A DNA stretch of 64,000 bases from JACRBR01 sp964371355 (GTDB lineage Bacteria > Chloroflexota > Dehalococcoidia > DSTF01 > JACRBR01), in contig CAYJMG010000007.1 of the NCBI GenBank assembly GCA_964371355.1, forward strand, positions 1 to 64,000. Reading direction: 5' to 3'. Positions 8,583 to 17,015 of the stretch are shown piece by piece (positions within the stretch are counted from its first letter, which is position 1; each line of letters opens with the position of its first letter). The position numbers were made by a program, and so were the translations under genes. Below the pieces are notes generated by a model. That model ran no database searches, was not told the origin of the DNA, and worked only from the letters and a program-made list of their open reading frames with translations.

Positions 8583-8933
8583 ATGTCGGACTACACATTC
8601 GAGCGGGAGACGCGGACGGCGACGTCGGAGGCGTACACGATCGAGGTGGAGGGCGAGCCGATGGGCCGGGTGGACCTGCACTTCGCCGCCTCGTCGGTGG
8701 TGCACGCGACGCTGTGCGTGCCGGTGGAGTACGACGAGGACGACATCGAGGATCTGATCGCGGACATTGACGAGCGGCTGGTGCTCAGCCACGACCCTGG
8801 CCGGGCGGATTTCATTGTGACGGTGTGGCGAGGGACCGCGGCTGGGGTGTATTCGGAAGATGAGGAGTTGGGGGAGGGAGACCGGGGACAGGAGACAGGG
8901 GACACGGGACAGCGGATAGGGGACAGCGGATAG
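8583..8933 (+). CDS. Hypothetical protein whose 3' end runs into a tandem repeat
   Basis: A 116-residue acidic protein. Residues 1-95 read as an alpha/beta domain (VEGEPMGRVDLHFAASSVVHATLCVP, then DEDDIEDLIADIDERLV). I do not recognise the family. The last ~25 residues (GEGDRGQETGDTGQRIGDSG) are translated from a degenerate GGGGACAG repeat, and the stop codon TAG lies inside that repeat array. The repeat may therefore have invaded or replaced the original gene end. A GGAGAAGGA ribosome site precedes the ATG. Confidence 0.7.
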   Translation: MSDYTFERETRTATSEAYTIEVEGEPMGRVDLHFAASSVVHATLCVPVEYDEDDIEDLIADIDERLVLSHDPGRADFIVTVWRGTAAGVYSEDEELGEGDRGQETGDTGQRIGDSG

Positions 8934-8968
8934 GGGACAGCGGATAGGGGACAGCGGATAGGGGACAG
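8913..8968. repeat. Four exact 14-bp tandem repeats
   Basis: Four perfect copies of CGGATAGGGGACAG in direct tandem, preceded by degenerate GGGGACAGGAGACAGG copies from about 8884. It overlaps the 3' end of the gene at 8583 and supplies its stop codon. The unit is not a multiple of three, so it is not a coding repeat. A related array lies at 31861-31945. Confidence 0.95.
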
Positions 8969-8982
8969 TAGAGAATAGGAAG

Positions 8983-10308
8983 TCAGCCGCCGCCGGCGGG
9001 GGCGGTCTCGGCCTCCCAGGCGGCTTCGCGCTCGGCGCGCTGCTGACGGACGGCGGTGTCCAGGGTGCGGAACTGCGGAAACACCGCGTAAGTCACCAGC
9101 ACGGTGAGGATGAGGAGGCTGGCGCCGATGGCGGTGACGGCCTCGACGCCGATGATCTCGGCCAGGACGCCGGCGGGGACGACGCCCAGCGGCATGAGTC
9201 CGAACGTCATCATGAGCACGCTCGACACGCGGCCGCGGACGCTATCGGGAATGAGTGATGTGATCATGGTGTTGTTGACCGTCATGAACACCATCGAGCA
9301 CAGGCCGACGAGGGCCAGCATCGCCAGCGCGACACCGAAGATGGAGTAGCTGAAGGCGATCAGGAACACGCCCGACATGCAGGCGGCGACGAGCATGATC
9401 CAGCCCTTGCGGGGCGAGGAGTCCATGTTCGCGGTGATGAGCGTACCGGTGAGACCGCCGACGCCGGCCATCGCCTGCAGTGCGCCCAGGCCCGTGGGCC
9501 CGACGTGCCAGACGTCTTCGGCGAACACGGGGAGCATGGTCTGGTAGGGCATCGCGAAGATCATCGGGATGGTGCCCAGCAGCAGGAGACCGAGGACGAG
9601 CCGGTCGCCGCGGATGTAGCTGAAGCCGCCCTTGAAGTCGGAGAAGAAGGTGACCTTCGTGTCACGGTCCTTCGGTGGCATCTTCGGGAGGCCGAGGGTG
9701 AGCACCGCGGACAGCACGTAGAGGGCGGTGAGCACGGCGAAGCCGCCGCCGATGCCGATGGGGGCGATTAGCAGGCCGCCGATGGCAGGGGCGATGATGC
9801 GCGTGCCGTTCATCGCGCTGGAGCCCAGCGACATGGCGTTCATCAACATGTGCCGCGGCACCAGGTTCGGCATGGCGGCCTGGCGGGCGGGCATGTTGAA
9901 CGAGAAGGCGATGCCCGAGAGCACCGACATGATGATCAGGTTCCACATGGCGACCGCCCCGGTGAGGATGAGGACGGTGTTCACTAGGTTCACGGCGGCC
10001 ACGGCGAGCTGGGCCGCGAGCATAAGCGTGCGGCGGTCGACGCGGTCTGTGATGACACCGCCGATGGGCGCGACGATGAGCATGGGCAGCGAGACGCTGA
10101 GCATGATGATGGCGAGGGCGCTGGAGTTGTGGGTGAGGTCGTAGACCAGAAAGCCGCGCAGCACGATCATCATGTTCATGCCGGAGAAGAAGGCCAGCAT
10201 GCCCCAGAAGTAGAGCGCGTACTGGGGGACGGACAGCGAGATGAAGGTCGCCCGCCAGCCGGAGGCGGGAAGGTCGTGAGGTCCGCTGGGGGACGTATCG
10301 GCGTTCAT
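8983..10308 (-). CDS. MFS transporter (EntS/MFS_3-like exporter)
   Basis: A 441-residue, 12-segment major facilitator protein of the drug/siderophore exporter type. The A-like loop reads GGVITDRVDRRTLM between segments 2 and 3, and IPDSVRGRVSS stands at the equivalent place in the second half. The long N-terminal lead (MNADTSPSGPHDLPASGW) is cytoplasmic. A MerR-family regulator gene lies 98 bases upstream on the same strand, which suggests the exporter is induced by its substrate through that regulator (inference). Confidence 0.9.
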   Translation of the reverse strand: MNADTSPSGPHDLPASGWRATFISLSVPQYALYFWGMLAFFSGMNMMIVLRGFLVYDLTHNSSALAIIMLSVSLPMLIVAPIGGVITDRVDRRTLMLAAQLAVAAVNLVNTVLILTGAVAMWNLIIMSVLSGIAFSFNMPARQAAMPNLVPRHMLMNAMSLGSSAMNGTRIIAPAIGGLLIAPIGIGGGFAVLTALYVLSAVLTLGLPKMPPKDRDTKVTFFSDFKGGFSYIRGDRLVLGLLLLGTIPMIFAMPYQTMLPVFAEDVWHVGPTGLGALQAMAGVGGLTGTLITANMDSSPRKGWIMLVAACMSGVFLIAFSYSIFGVALAMLALVGLCSMVFMTVNNTMITSLIPDSVRGRVSSVLMMTFGLMPLGVVPAGVLAEIIGVEAVTAIGASLLILTVLVTYAVFPQFRTLDTAVRQQRAEREAAWEAETAPAGGG

Positions 10309-10362
10309 GGAATGGCGCGTCTGCGCCCGGCCTTTCGCGACGGGGTGCGGTGTCCGATGGGA

Positions 10363-10382
10363 CGCACAGCCGTGGGGCTGTG
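10363..10382. other. Hairpin between MerR and MFS genes
   Basis: A perfect 8-bp stem, GCACAGCC with GGCTGTGC and a GTGG loop, lies in the 98-base spacer between the MerR and MFS genes. There is no T-run on either side, so it is more likely an mRNA-stability or attenuation element than a full terminator. Confidence 0.45.
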
Positions 10383-10406
10383 CCGCACTCCTGGCGGTCG
10401 CAGCGG

Positions 10407-10904
10407 TTACTTCGCCGTCTGCGCCTTCGACTGCTCCTCGAGATGCTGGAGCCAGGTGTCGTACTGGGCCAGCTTCTCCTCGAGGTGCGCTTTCATGTCA
10501 TGGAGGGCGGCCAGCTTCTGGTCGATGACGCCTACCTGGCCTACGGTGACCTCCTTCGCCCTGCGGATCTTCGCGCGCCGCTCGGAGATCTCGGCGTCGC
10601 GCCGATAACTGGCCTTGATCTGGCTCTTGACCTCTTCGGCCTCGACCATGTCCTTGATCTCGGCCAGGGTGAAGCCGAGGAGGTTCTGGAGCCGCTTGAT
10701 TTGCTCGACCCGGCGTACGTCGTCCTCGGAGTAGAGCCGGAAGCCGCCTTCGAGGCGGGAGGGGGGCTTCAGGAGGCCCTTTTCCTCGTAGAATCGGAGG
10801 GTGCGCTGCGTAACGCCCGTACGCTCGGCCACCTCACCGATCTGGAGGTAGGCGTGGGCCGGGGTTTCCGGCTCGGCGATGACGGCGCTCCGCTTCTGCG
10901 TCAT
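10407..10904 (-). CDS. MerR-family transcriptional regulator
   Basis: A 165-residue regulator. The winged HTH is at about residues 20-85 (YLQIGEVAERTGVTQRTLRFYEEKGLL, GGFRLYSEDDVRRVEQIKRL), followed by a coiled-coil dimer helix (about 110-165). There is no cysteine set for metal sensing, so the signal is probably an organic molecule. I chose the ATG at 10904; upstream codons would cross the promoter. It probably controls the MFS gene downstream. Confidence 0.92.
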   Translation of the reverse strand: MTQKRSAVIAEPETPAHAYLQIGEVAERTGVTQRTLRFYEEKGLLKPPSRLEGGFRLYSEDDVRRVEQIKRLQNLLGFTLAEIKDMVEAEEVKSQIKASYRRDAEISERRAKIRRAKEVTVGQVGVIDQKLAALHDMKAHLEEKLAQYDTWLQHLEEQSKAQTAK

Positions 10905-10913
10905 GTGAGATCG

Positions 10914-10943
10914 ATCGTAGCCGTTCCTTAACGCGTACGTCAA
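10914..10943 (-). promoter_or_regulatory. Promoter of the MerR-family gene
   Basis: On the minus strand TTGACG, then 18 bases, then TACGAT: a good sigma-70 type pair. The -10 box ends only 9 bases before the chosen ATG, so the transcript would be leaderless or nearly so. The 18-base spacing fits the slightly long spacers used by MerR-type regulators, so autoregulation is possible. Confidence 0.6.
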
Positions 10944-11038
10944 GGTGAAGGAGTTGTCAGCGGTCGGTCCTCAGTTATCAGTCCGACTGCCCGGCCGTGG
11001 TGGGTGGGCATGGGATCCGAGCCGTGGAGCGAGACGTG

Positions 11039-11401
11039 ATGGTCGAATCTGAGTTCAACGCCGACGCGGACTACTGCTACATCACGACCGCGGGGCGGGT
11101 GACGGGCCGGCCGCACACGGTGGAGATCTGGTTCGGGCTGCGCGGGCGGACGCTGTACGTGCTGGCGGGTGGCGGACGGCGGGCCGACTTCGTGCGGAAC
11201 GCGATGAAGACGCCGGACGTGGCGGTGCGGATCGGCACCCGGCGATCGCGGGAGTTTCAGTCGACGGCGAGGGTCGTCACGGCGAGCGATGAGGACGCGC
11301 TGGCGCGGACGTTGTTGCTGGAGAAGTACGCGGGGGCCGGCGACGACCTCGACGAGTGGGGTCGGACGGCGTTGCCGCTCGCGTTCGACCTGAAGGACTG
11401 A
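11039..11401 (+). CDS. DUF385 / F420-dependent nitroreductase-like split-barrel protein
   Basis: A 120-residue protein of the deazaflavin-dependent nitroreductase (Ddn) family. The hallmark opening ITTAGRVTGRPHTVEIWF is at about residues 14-31, then LYVLAGGGRRADFVRNAM and a VRIGTR strand. Members bind F420 or FMN and reduce quinones or unknown substrates, so this suggests that the host may make F420. I chose the ATG at 11039 over the GTG at 10997. It is divergent from the MerR gene. Confidence 0.88.
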   Translation: MVESEFNADADYCYITTAGRVTGRPHTVEIWFGLRGRTLYVLAGGGRRADFVRNAMKTPDVAVRIGTRRSREFQSTARVVTASDEDALARTLLLEKYAGAGDDLDEWGRTALPLAFDLKD

Positions 11402-11637
11402 ATGCAGGCGGGCCCCCGGACGCGTCATGCCTGCTGTGTCACGGAGTTGAGATGACCGGCCCGGCCGGTTGTTACGTTTGGCCCTCCGATTCCATTTGTG
11501 CGGTACCGACTCCATATATGTAGGGCAGGGTGCGCGCCCGGCGGGTGCGCGGCTTCAGGTCGGCGCGTCGAAGGCATGGGGGAGCCCGCCCAGGATGAGC
11601 GTGCGCCGCGGCGCTGCGCGGCTGAGGGTGTCGTATC

Positions 11638-14199
11638 GTGAGACGCTGGACCTTTTCTCCGTTGTCCATCCGCGCGATCACGATCGGGCTTGGGCTGGCC
11701 GCGTTCGTTCTCGCCGCGGTGTTCGTGCTGGTGCTGTACCAGACGACCCGGTCGCGGGAGCGCACCAACAAGCAGGTAGAGGCTGAGGTCGCCGAGCTGG
11801 AGGGCCTGCAGGAGGCGCGCCTCGCCGCTCTGAATGAGGGCCTGAACGTCACGTCGTACTTCATCGCGCGCGATCCGCGCATCGCCGATGAGTTCCGCGT
11901 GCAGAGTGACGCCGCCGATCTGGCGTTCCAGGGGGTGCGCGAGAACGTGGCCGCGCGCGAGCCGGACGAAGTGCCCGTGATCGACAAGCTCATCGCGGAC
12001 CACGACCGCGTGCAGGCAGCGGAGAATGCGATTCTTGCCGCCCTGGAACGCGAGGATCTCGCGGCCGCGCTGGCGGCCAGCGAAGAGTCGAACATCACGG
12101 GCATCGGGCTCGCCCTGGGCGATGCGATGACGGACGCCGTGAACGCATCACAGGCCGACCTCGTGGCGGCGCACGAGGCCGACGCGGCAGCGCAAAGCCG
12201 CTCCCTTCGACTGCTCGTGGGTGTGGGCGCGCTGTGGCTGTTGCTGGTCGCCGGGCTCATCTCCGCGGCGTTCCGCTGGCTGGTTCGGCCCCTCGAGGAG
12301 GTCAGCCGCACCAGCCGCGCGATCGCGCACGGCGATCTGGCCGCCCGCGTGCCGGAAACAGGGCCGAAGGAACTCGTGGGCGTCGGCTACGACGTGAACC
12401 AGATGGCGCAGGCGCTCATCCGGCGGTCGGAGGAACTGAACGCCTATCTGTCGAAGAACCTCGAAGAGCGGACCGTGCAACTCGAGGACGCGAACGCCGC
12501 GCTGGAGCGAAGCGAGGCGCGGTTCCGTTCGCTGGTGCAGAACGCATCGGACGTGATCGCCGTCGCGGCGCCGGACACCACCCTGATGTACGAGAGCCCC
12601 GCGGCCGAGCGCATTCTGGGCCGGGATGGCGATTCGCTGCGTAATGCCAAGCTAGCCGACCTGATCCACGAAGACGACCTCGCGGCGTTCCTCGCGTTCA
12701 CGCGGTCGCTGATGACGGGCGGCACGGCGACGGCGGCGGAGGCGCGGTTCCGGCGTCAGGACGGCTCGTGGCGCCACCTGGAGATCGTGGGGAGCGACCA
12801 GCGCCACAACCCGGCCATCGGCGGGCTGGTGTTCAACATGCGCGACGCGACCGAGCGAAAAGCGCTGGAGGAGGAACTGCGGCGGCAGGCGTTCCACGAC
12901 CGGTTGACAGGTCTCGCGAACCGCGCGAGTTTCTCGGACCGGCTGGAGCACGCGCTGGGGCGCGGGGTGCGGACCGGCTCGAGCCTGGGGGTGCTGTTCC
13001 TGGATCTGGACAAGTTCAAGGCGGTGAACGACCGGCTGGGGCATCCCGCGGGCGACCGCCTGCTGGAGCACGCGGGCCGGCGGCTGCTGGAGTGCGTACG
13101 GGCCGGCGACACCGTCGCGCGGTTCGGGGGCGACGAGTTCGCGATCCTGCTGGAAGACCTCACGAGCGTGGAGACGGCGGTGGAGACGGCGAACCGCGTG
13201 CTGCGGACGCTGCGGGAGCCGCTGCAGATCGATGGGAGCGAGATCAGCCCGCGGGCGAGCATCGGGATCGCGTTCGCGGACAGCCGCGACACGAGCGCGG
13301 ACATCCTGCTGCGGAATGCCGACATCGCGCTGTACGTGGCGAAGGACCGCGGACGCGATCGGCTGGAGATCTACGACGAGGGTATGCACGCGTCGATGCT
13401 GGAGCGGCTGGAGCTGCTGGCGGACCTGGAGGGCGCGGTCGAACGCGGCGAGTTCTCCGTGTTCTACCAGCCGACGATCTGCCTGCGCGACCGCAGCATC
13501 GTGGGCGCCGAGGCGCTCGTGCGCTGGCAGCACCCGAAGAAGGGCCGCCTCAGTCCGGACGAGTTCATCCCGCTGGCGGAGGAGTCGGGCGCGATCCTGG
13601 CGCTGGGGCATTACGTACTGACGGAGGCGTGCAAGCAAGCGCGGGCATGGCAGACGATGTGGCACGGCCGCGAACGGTTCAGCATGAGCGTGAACGTGTC
13701 GATGCGCCAGCTCAATCATCCGGGGTTCGTCGACGAAGTGCGTGGCGTGATCGAGGAGACGGGCATGGACCCGGCGGGCCTGGTCCTGGAAGTCACCGAG
13801 AGCATGATGATGCGGGATGCGGGGCAGACGGTGGAGGTGCTGCGGGCCCTGAAGGAGTTGGGGTTGAAGCTGGCCATCGATGACTTCGGGACGGGGTACT
13901 CGTCGCTGAGCTACCTGCGGCAGCTTCCGTTCGACATGCTCAAGATCGACAAGTCGTTCCTGGGAGGGGAGCACCAGGACCTCCAGCGCGACGAGGACCT
14001 GGAGAAGGTCATCGTGGATCTGGGGAAGACGCTGAACCTGGAGATCGTCGCCGAAGGCATCGAGCGGGAGGACCAACTCACGCGGCTCCAGGACCTGATG
14101 TGCGACCTGGGGCAGGGGTACCTGTTCGCGGAGCCGATGCCGGCCTGGCAAATGGCGGCCCTGATCGAGGACGAGGCGCCAGCGCACGAGGCCGCGTGA
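11638..14199 (+). CDS. Membrane-bound GGDEF-EAL protein with HAMP and PAS domains
   Basis: An 853-residue c-di-GMP enzyme. A first membrane helix (about 10-35), an extracytoplasmic four-helix sensor region, a second helix (about 190-215), HAMP (216-265), PAS (about 295-405, ending VFNMRDATERK), GGDEF (about 415-575) and EAL (590-845). The diguanylate cyclase site RFGGDEF (497-501) is intact, with an RxxD product-inhibition site (RAGD) five residues before it. The phosphodiesterase motif EAL (625-627), the DDFGTGYSS loop and the EGIE motif are also intact. Both activities are possible. The start is GTG 11638. A link between c-di-GMP and the surface filament genes further on is only a guess. 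Confidence 0.93.
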   Translation: MRRWTFSPLSIRAITIGLGLAAFVLAAVFVLVLYQTTRSRERTNKQVEAEVAELEGLQEARLAALNEGLNVTSYFIARDPRIADEFRVQSDAADLAFQGVRENVAAREPDEVPVIDKLIADHDRVQAAENAILAALEREDLAAALAASEESNITGIGLALGDAMTDAVNASQADLVAAHEADAAAQSRSLRLLVGVGALWLLLVAGLISAAFRWLVRPLEEVSRTSRAIAHGDLAARVPETGPKELVGVGYDVNQMAQALIRRSEELNAYLSKNLEERTVQLEDANAALERSEARFRSLVQNASDVIAVAAPDTTLMYESPAAERILGRDGDSLRNAKLADLIHEDDLAAFLAFTRSLMTGGTATAAEARFRRQDGSWRHLEIVGSDQRHNPAIGGLVFNMRDATERKALEEELRRQAFHDRLTGLANRASFSDRLEHALGRGVRTGSSLGVLFLDLDKFKAVNDRLGHPAGDRLLEHAGRRLLECVRAGDTVARFGGDEFAILLEDLTSVETAVETANRVLRTLREPLQIDGSEISPRASIGIAFADSRDTSADILLRNADIALYVAKDRGRDRLEIYDEGMHASMLERLELLADLEGAVERGEFSVFYQPTICLRDRSIVGAEALVRWQHPKKGRLSPDEFIPLAEESGAILALGHYVLTEACKQARAWQTMWHGRERFSMSVNVSMRQLNHPGFVDEVRGVIEETGMDPAGLVLEVTESMMMRDAGQTVEVLRALKELGLKLAIDDFGTGYSSLSYLRQLPFDMLKIDKSFLGGEHQDLQRDEDLEKVIVDLGKTLNLEIVAEGIEREDQLTRLQDLMCDLGQGYLFAEPMPAWQMAALIEDEAPAHEAA

Positions 14200-14259
14200 G
14201 CCGGCGGTCCCGGACGAGCCTCCGCGGATTCTGTCGCCGGTGGCGCCCTGGGTGATAGG

Positions 14260-15606
14260 GTGAGGGCGGCGACCCCCGCCTCGACGAGCGGCCCGCACCT
14301 CACGTGTCGATGCGGCCCCGGCGACACCGGGCGGTCCCGGGGATGGCGCCCCTTGTCCGACATCTCGACGCTGCGTGACGTCTGCGCGGAGCCGTACGGC
14401 TTCTGGCTCGACAGCGCTGTTGCCCATGAGGGCAGCCGGTCGTACTGGGGCGCGGAGCCGGCCGCCGTCCTGCGCGCGCGAGGCCGCGAGGTCACGGTCG
14501 AGCGCCGGTACGGTTCCACCGAGCGGCACGACGCCGATCCATTCGACGCGCTGCGCGAGCTGCTGGCCGAGTGGGCGGCCGTCCGGGACGGCATGGCGGT
14601 CGGGTACTTCGGCTTCGGGCTGAAGCAGCACATCGAACGGCTGCCGGATACTGTGGCGGACGACCCGCAACTGCCCGACCTGCAGCTCGCGTTTTACGAC
14701 CGCGTGCACGCATTCGACCCGCGCGAGCTGCTCCCGCCGGCGCCGGCGATCGGGTTGCCGCCGTCGTTCGACGGGCTGGCGGGCACGTGGACGCGGGAGG
14801 CGTACGAGGCGGCGGTGAGGCGGGCGCTCGGCTACATCCGCGCGGGCGAGATCTACCAGGTGAATCTCTCGCAGCGCTTCCAGGCAGGGCTGGCCGGGCG
14901 GGGGCCGTTCGACACGTACCTGCGGCTGCGCGCGCAGTCGCCGTCGCCGTTCGGCGCGTATCTGTCGTTTCCCGACAGCGCGCTGCTGTCGTCGTCGCCC
15001 GAGCGCTTCCTGCGGTACGAGCCGCGGACACGCGCGGTCGAGACGCGCCCCATCAAGGGCACGCGCCCGCGGGGGCCCGGCCCGAAGTCGGACCGCGCGC
15101 TGGCGGAGGAGCTGCTGGCAAGCGAGAAGGACCGCGCGGAGAACGTGATGATCGTGGACCTGGCGCGCAACGACCTGGGGCGCGTCGCCCAGATCGGCAG
15201 CGTGTCCGTGCCCGGGCTGTGCGAGCTGGAGTCGTACGCGACGGTGCACCACCTGGTGTCGACCGTGCGGGCGCGGCTGCGCGCGGACCGCGACGTCGTC
15301 GACCTGCTGCGGGCGACGTTCCCGCCAGGGTCCGTGACGGGCGCCCCGAAGATCCGGTCGATGGAGATCATCGATGAGCTGGAGCCGGTGGCGCGTGGCG
15401 CATACACCGGCGCCATCGGCTACATCCGCGCGAGCGGCGAGCTCGACCTGAGCGTCACCATCCGCACGATGGTCGAGGCGAGCGGCGTCGCGTCGTTCCA
15501 CGTCGGCGGCGCGATCGTCGCGGACTCGGACCCGGCGGCTGAGTACGAGGAGACGCTGCACAAGGGCGCGGCGCTGGCGCGCGTGCTCGTTGGCGAAGGC
15601 CGGTGA
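14260..15606 (+). CDS. pabB: Aminodeoxychorismate synthase component I
   Basis: A chorismate-binding enzyme that aminates chorismate for p-aminobenzoate and folate. The signature PIKGTRPRG near residue 265 has Lys, as in PabB, where anthranilate synthase TrpE has Ala. Other conserved blocks are GEIYQVNLSQRF, SSSPERFL, ENVMIVDLARNDLGRV, FPPGSVTGAPKIRSMEII and GAIGYI. The first ~30 residues are not family-like, so a start near 14353 (TTG, before SDISTLRDV) is as likely as the GTG at 14260. The pabC-like gene begins four bases after the stop, which supports the PabB call. No glutaminase PabA is nearby. Confidence 0.92.
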   Translation: MRAATPASTSGPHLTCRCGPGDTGRSRGWRPLSDISTLRDVCAEPYGFWLDSAVAHEGSRSYWGAEPAAVLRARGREVTVERRYGSTERHDADPFDALRELLAEWAAVRDGMAVGYFGFGLKQHIERLPDTVADDPQLPDLQLAFYDRVHAFDPRELLPPAPAIGLPPSFDGLAGTWTREAYEAAVRRALGYIRAGEIYQVNLSQRFQAGLAGRGPFDTYLRLRAQSPSPFGAYLSFPDSALLSSSPERFLRYEPRTRAVETRPIKGTRPRGPGPKSDRALAEELLASEKDRAENVMIVDLARNDLGRVAQIGSVSVPGLCELESYATVHHLVSTVRARLRADRDVVDLLRATFPPGSVTGAPKIRSMEIIDELEPVARGAYTGAIGYIRASGELDLSVTIRTMVEASGVASFHVGGAIVADSDPAAEYEETLHKGAALARVLVGEGR

Positions 15607-15610
15607 CGGC

Positions 15611-16465
15611 GTGACGCTGGTGTACCTCGATGGCGCGTTCCTTCCGGCGGACGAGGCACGGGTGCCGGCCACCGGCGGGGGTGCGCTCTTCGGCCGCGGC
15701 GTCTTCGAGACCATGCGGGCGCTCGCCGGGCGCGTGTTCCTGTTCGACGCGCACATGGAGCGCCTTCGCCATGGCGCGCGGTCCCTCGACTTGCACGAGC
15801 CGGATACTCCCACGATCGGTGAGGCCATCGCCGAGCTGACGCGACGGCTGGCGATCGACGACGCGCGCGTGCGCGTAACGCTGTCGGCCGGCGAGGCTGC
15901 GGGCGGGATCGGATCGGCGTCCCTGCTCGTCCAGGCGCGGCCGGCGACGGACTACCCGCCCGAGCTGTACGAACGCGGCATCAGCGCCATCGTGGCCGGG
16001 GTCCGGCGCAACGAGACGTCGCCGCTGAGTCGCGTGAAGTCGGTGAACTGCCTGGACAACGTCCTCGCGCGCGAATCGGCGCGGGCGCGAGGCGCGGATG
16101 AGGCGATCCTGCTCAACACGCGGGGGCTGGTCGCCGAGGGAAGTGTGAGCAACGTGTTCGCCGTGGTGGCGGGCGCGCTGGTGACGCCCCCGATCGACGA
16201 TGGCGCGCTGCCGGGCGTGACGCGCGCGGCCGTCCTGGAGCTGGCGCGTGATGCGCGCGTGGCCGTGCGCGAGCGGTCGCTGACGCTGCGGGAGCTGGAG
16301 GCGGCGACCGAGGCGTTCGTGACGAACGCCGTCATGGGCGTGATGCCGCTGGTGTCCGTGGGTGGGGCGGCGATTGGCGCCGGGCAGCCGGGGGAGCCGA
16401 CCCGCACGATGATGCGGCTGTACGCCGCGGCCGTGGATGCTGCCTGCCAGCCGAACACGGTGTGA
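15611..16465 (+). CDS. pabC: Class IV aminotransferase, probable aminodeoxychorismate lyase
   Basis: A 284-residue PLP enzyme of fold type IV. The GRGVFETMRA opening, the PLP lysine in SRVKSVNCLDNVLA, and EGSVSNVF are the family hallmarks. Position directly after pabB argues for 4-amino-4-deoxychorismate lyase, which releases pyruvate to give p-aminobenzoate. By sequence alone it could be a D-amino-acid or branched-chain aminotransferase. The start is GTG 15611, four bases past the pabB stop; a TTG at 15590 would overlap pabB. Confidence 0.88.
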   Translation: MTLVYLDGAFLPADEARVPATGGGALFGRGVFETMRALAGRVFLFDAHMERLRHGARSLDLHEPDTPTIGEAIAELTRRLAIDDARVRVTLSAGEAAGGIGSASLLVQARPATDYPPELYERGISAIVAGVRRNETSPLSRVKSVNCLDNVLARESARARGADEAILLNTRGLVAEGSVSNVFAVVAGALVTPPIDDGALPGVTRAAVLELARDARVAVRERSLTLRELEAATEAFVTNAVMGVMPLVSVGGAAIGAGQPGEPTRTMMRLYAAAVDAACQPNTV

Positions 16466-16605
16466 GGGCGAGAGCGAGAATGCCCGGGGGCGACCGGTGT
16501 TGGGCTCGCGAGCCCCTCGCGCGACGAATCCGAATGGACCCTGGTTCATTGAGATCGCCGGGCCCGGATGCGCTGCGGTCCCGGCATGCTCGCGCGGCTG
16601 AGGAG

Positions 16606-16920
16606 CTACTCGGCGAGTAGCCGCGTGCTCGCTTTCACCTGGTTTTCGAAGATGGCCCGGGCAGCGTCGAGGATGCTGTAGATTCGCTTCTCCGGTACCG
16701 CGTACCAGATCTTGTTGCCCTCCCGACGGGTCGCGACAACGCCTTGAGCCCGCAGCAGCGCCAGGTGTTGCGACACATTGGAGGAGTCCAGGCCGAGCCG
16801 CTGCTGGAGGTCGCCCACGGTCGCTGGGCCGCCCCGCAGCTCCTCCAGCAGGCGTACGCGCACCGGACTGGCCAGGGTCTTGAAGAAGGACGCTTTGAAA
16901 TCCTGGAGCGTCTGCGGCAT
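16606..16920 (-). CDS. ArsR/SmtB-family regulator divergent from the hydrogenase operon
   Basis: A 104-residue winged-helix repressor: FFKTLASPVRVRLLEELRGGPATVGDLQQRLGLDSSNVSQHLALLRAQGVV covers the HTH, then the RREGNKIWYAV wing. It has no cysteine, so it is not a thiol or classic metal-thiolate sensor. I chose the ATG at 16920; longer reading runs through the shared promoter. It faces the hyf cluster, with a palindrome in the 95-base gap. Mycobacterium tuberculosis Rv0081, an ArsR-type protein, likewise stands next to a formate-hydrogenlyase-like cluster, so a redox or hypoxia-linked role is plausible. Confidence 0.9.
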   Translation of the reverse strand: MPQTLQDFKASFFKTLASPVRVRLLEELRGGPATVGDLQQRLGLDSSNVSQHLALLRAQGVVATRREGNKIWYAVPEKRIYSILDAARAIFENQVKASTRLLAE

Positions 16921-16960
16921 ATCCGGCCCTCCCGTGGTTGCACCAGAGCGTGCATATCTT

Positions 16961-16976
16961 AGAATACATGCATTCT
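16961..16976. promoter_or_regulatory. Probable ArsR operator
   Basis: AGAATACATGCATTCT is an inverted repeat with 5-bp perfect outer arms (AGAAT/ATTCT), with one mismatched pair around the central CATG. It lies in the 95-base gap between the divergent ArsR and hyfB genes, 40 bases upstream of each start, the expected place for a repressor site acting on both. Confidence 0.6.
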
Positions 16977-17015
16977 CATGTGCAAGCAGATGACTCGGTG
17001 AGCGCGCAAGGAACG

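Noticed and set aside
8913..8968. CRISPR array
   Set aside because: The 14-bp units are directly adjacent with no spacers, and there are no cas genes in the window.
12652..15828. A 1058-codon open frame antisense to the GGDEF-EAL and pab genes
   Set aside because: Very GC-rich DNA leaves long open frames opposite real genes. The translation is Arg/His/Gln-rich with no domain, and three well-supported genes occupy the other strand.
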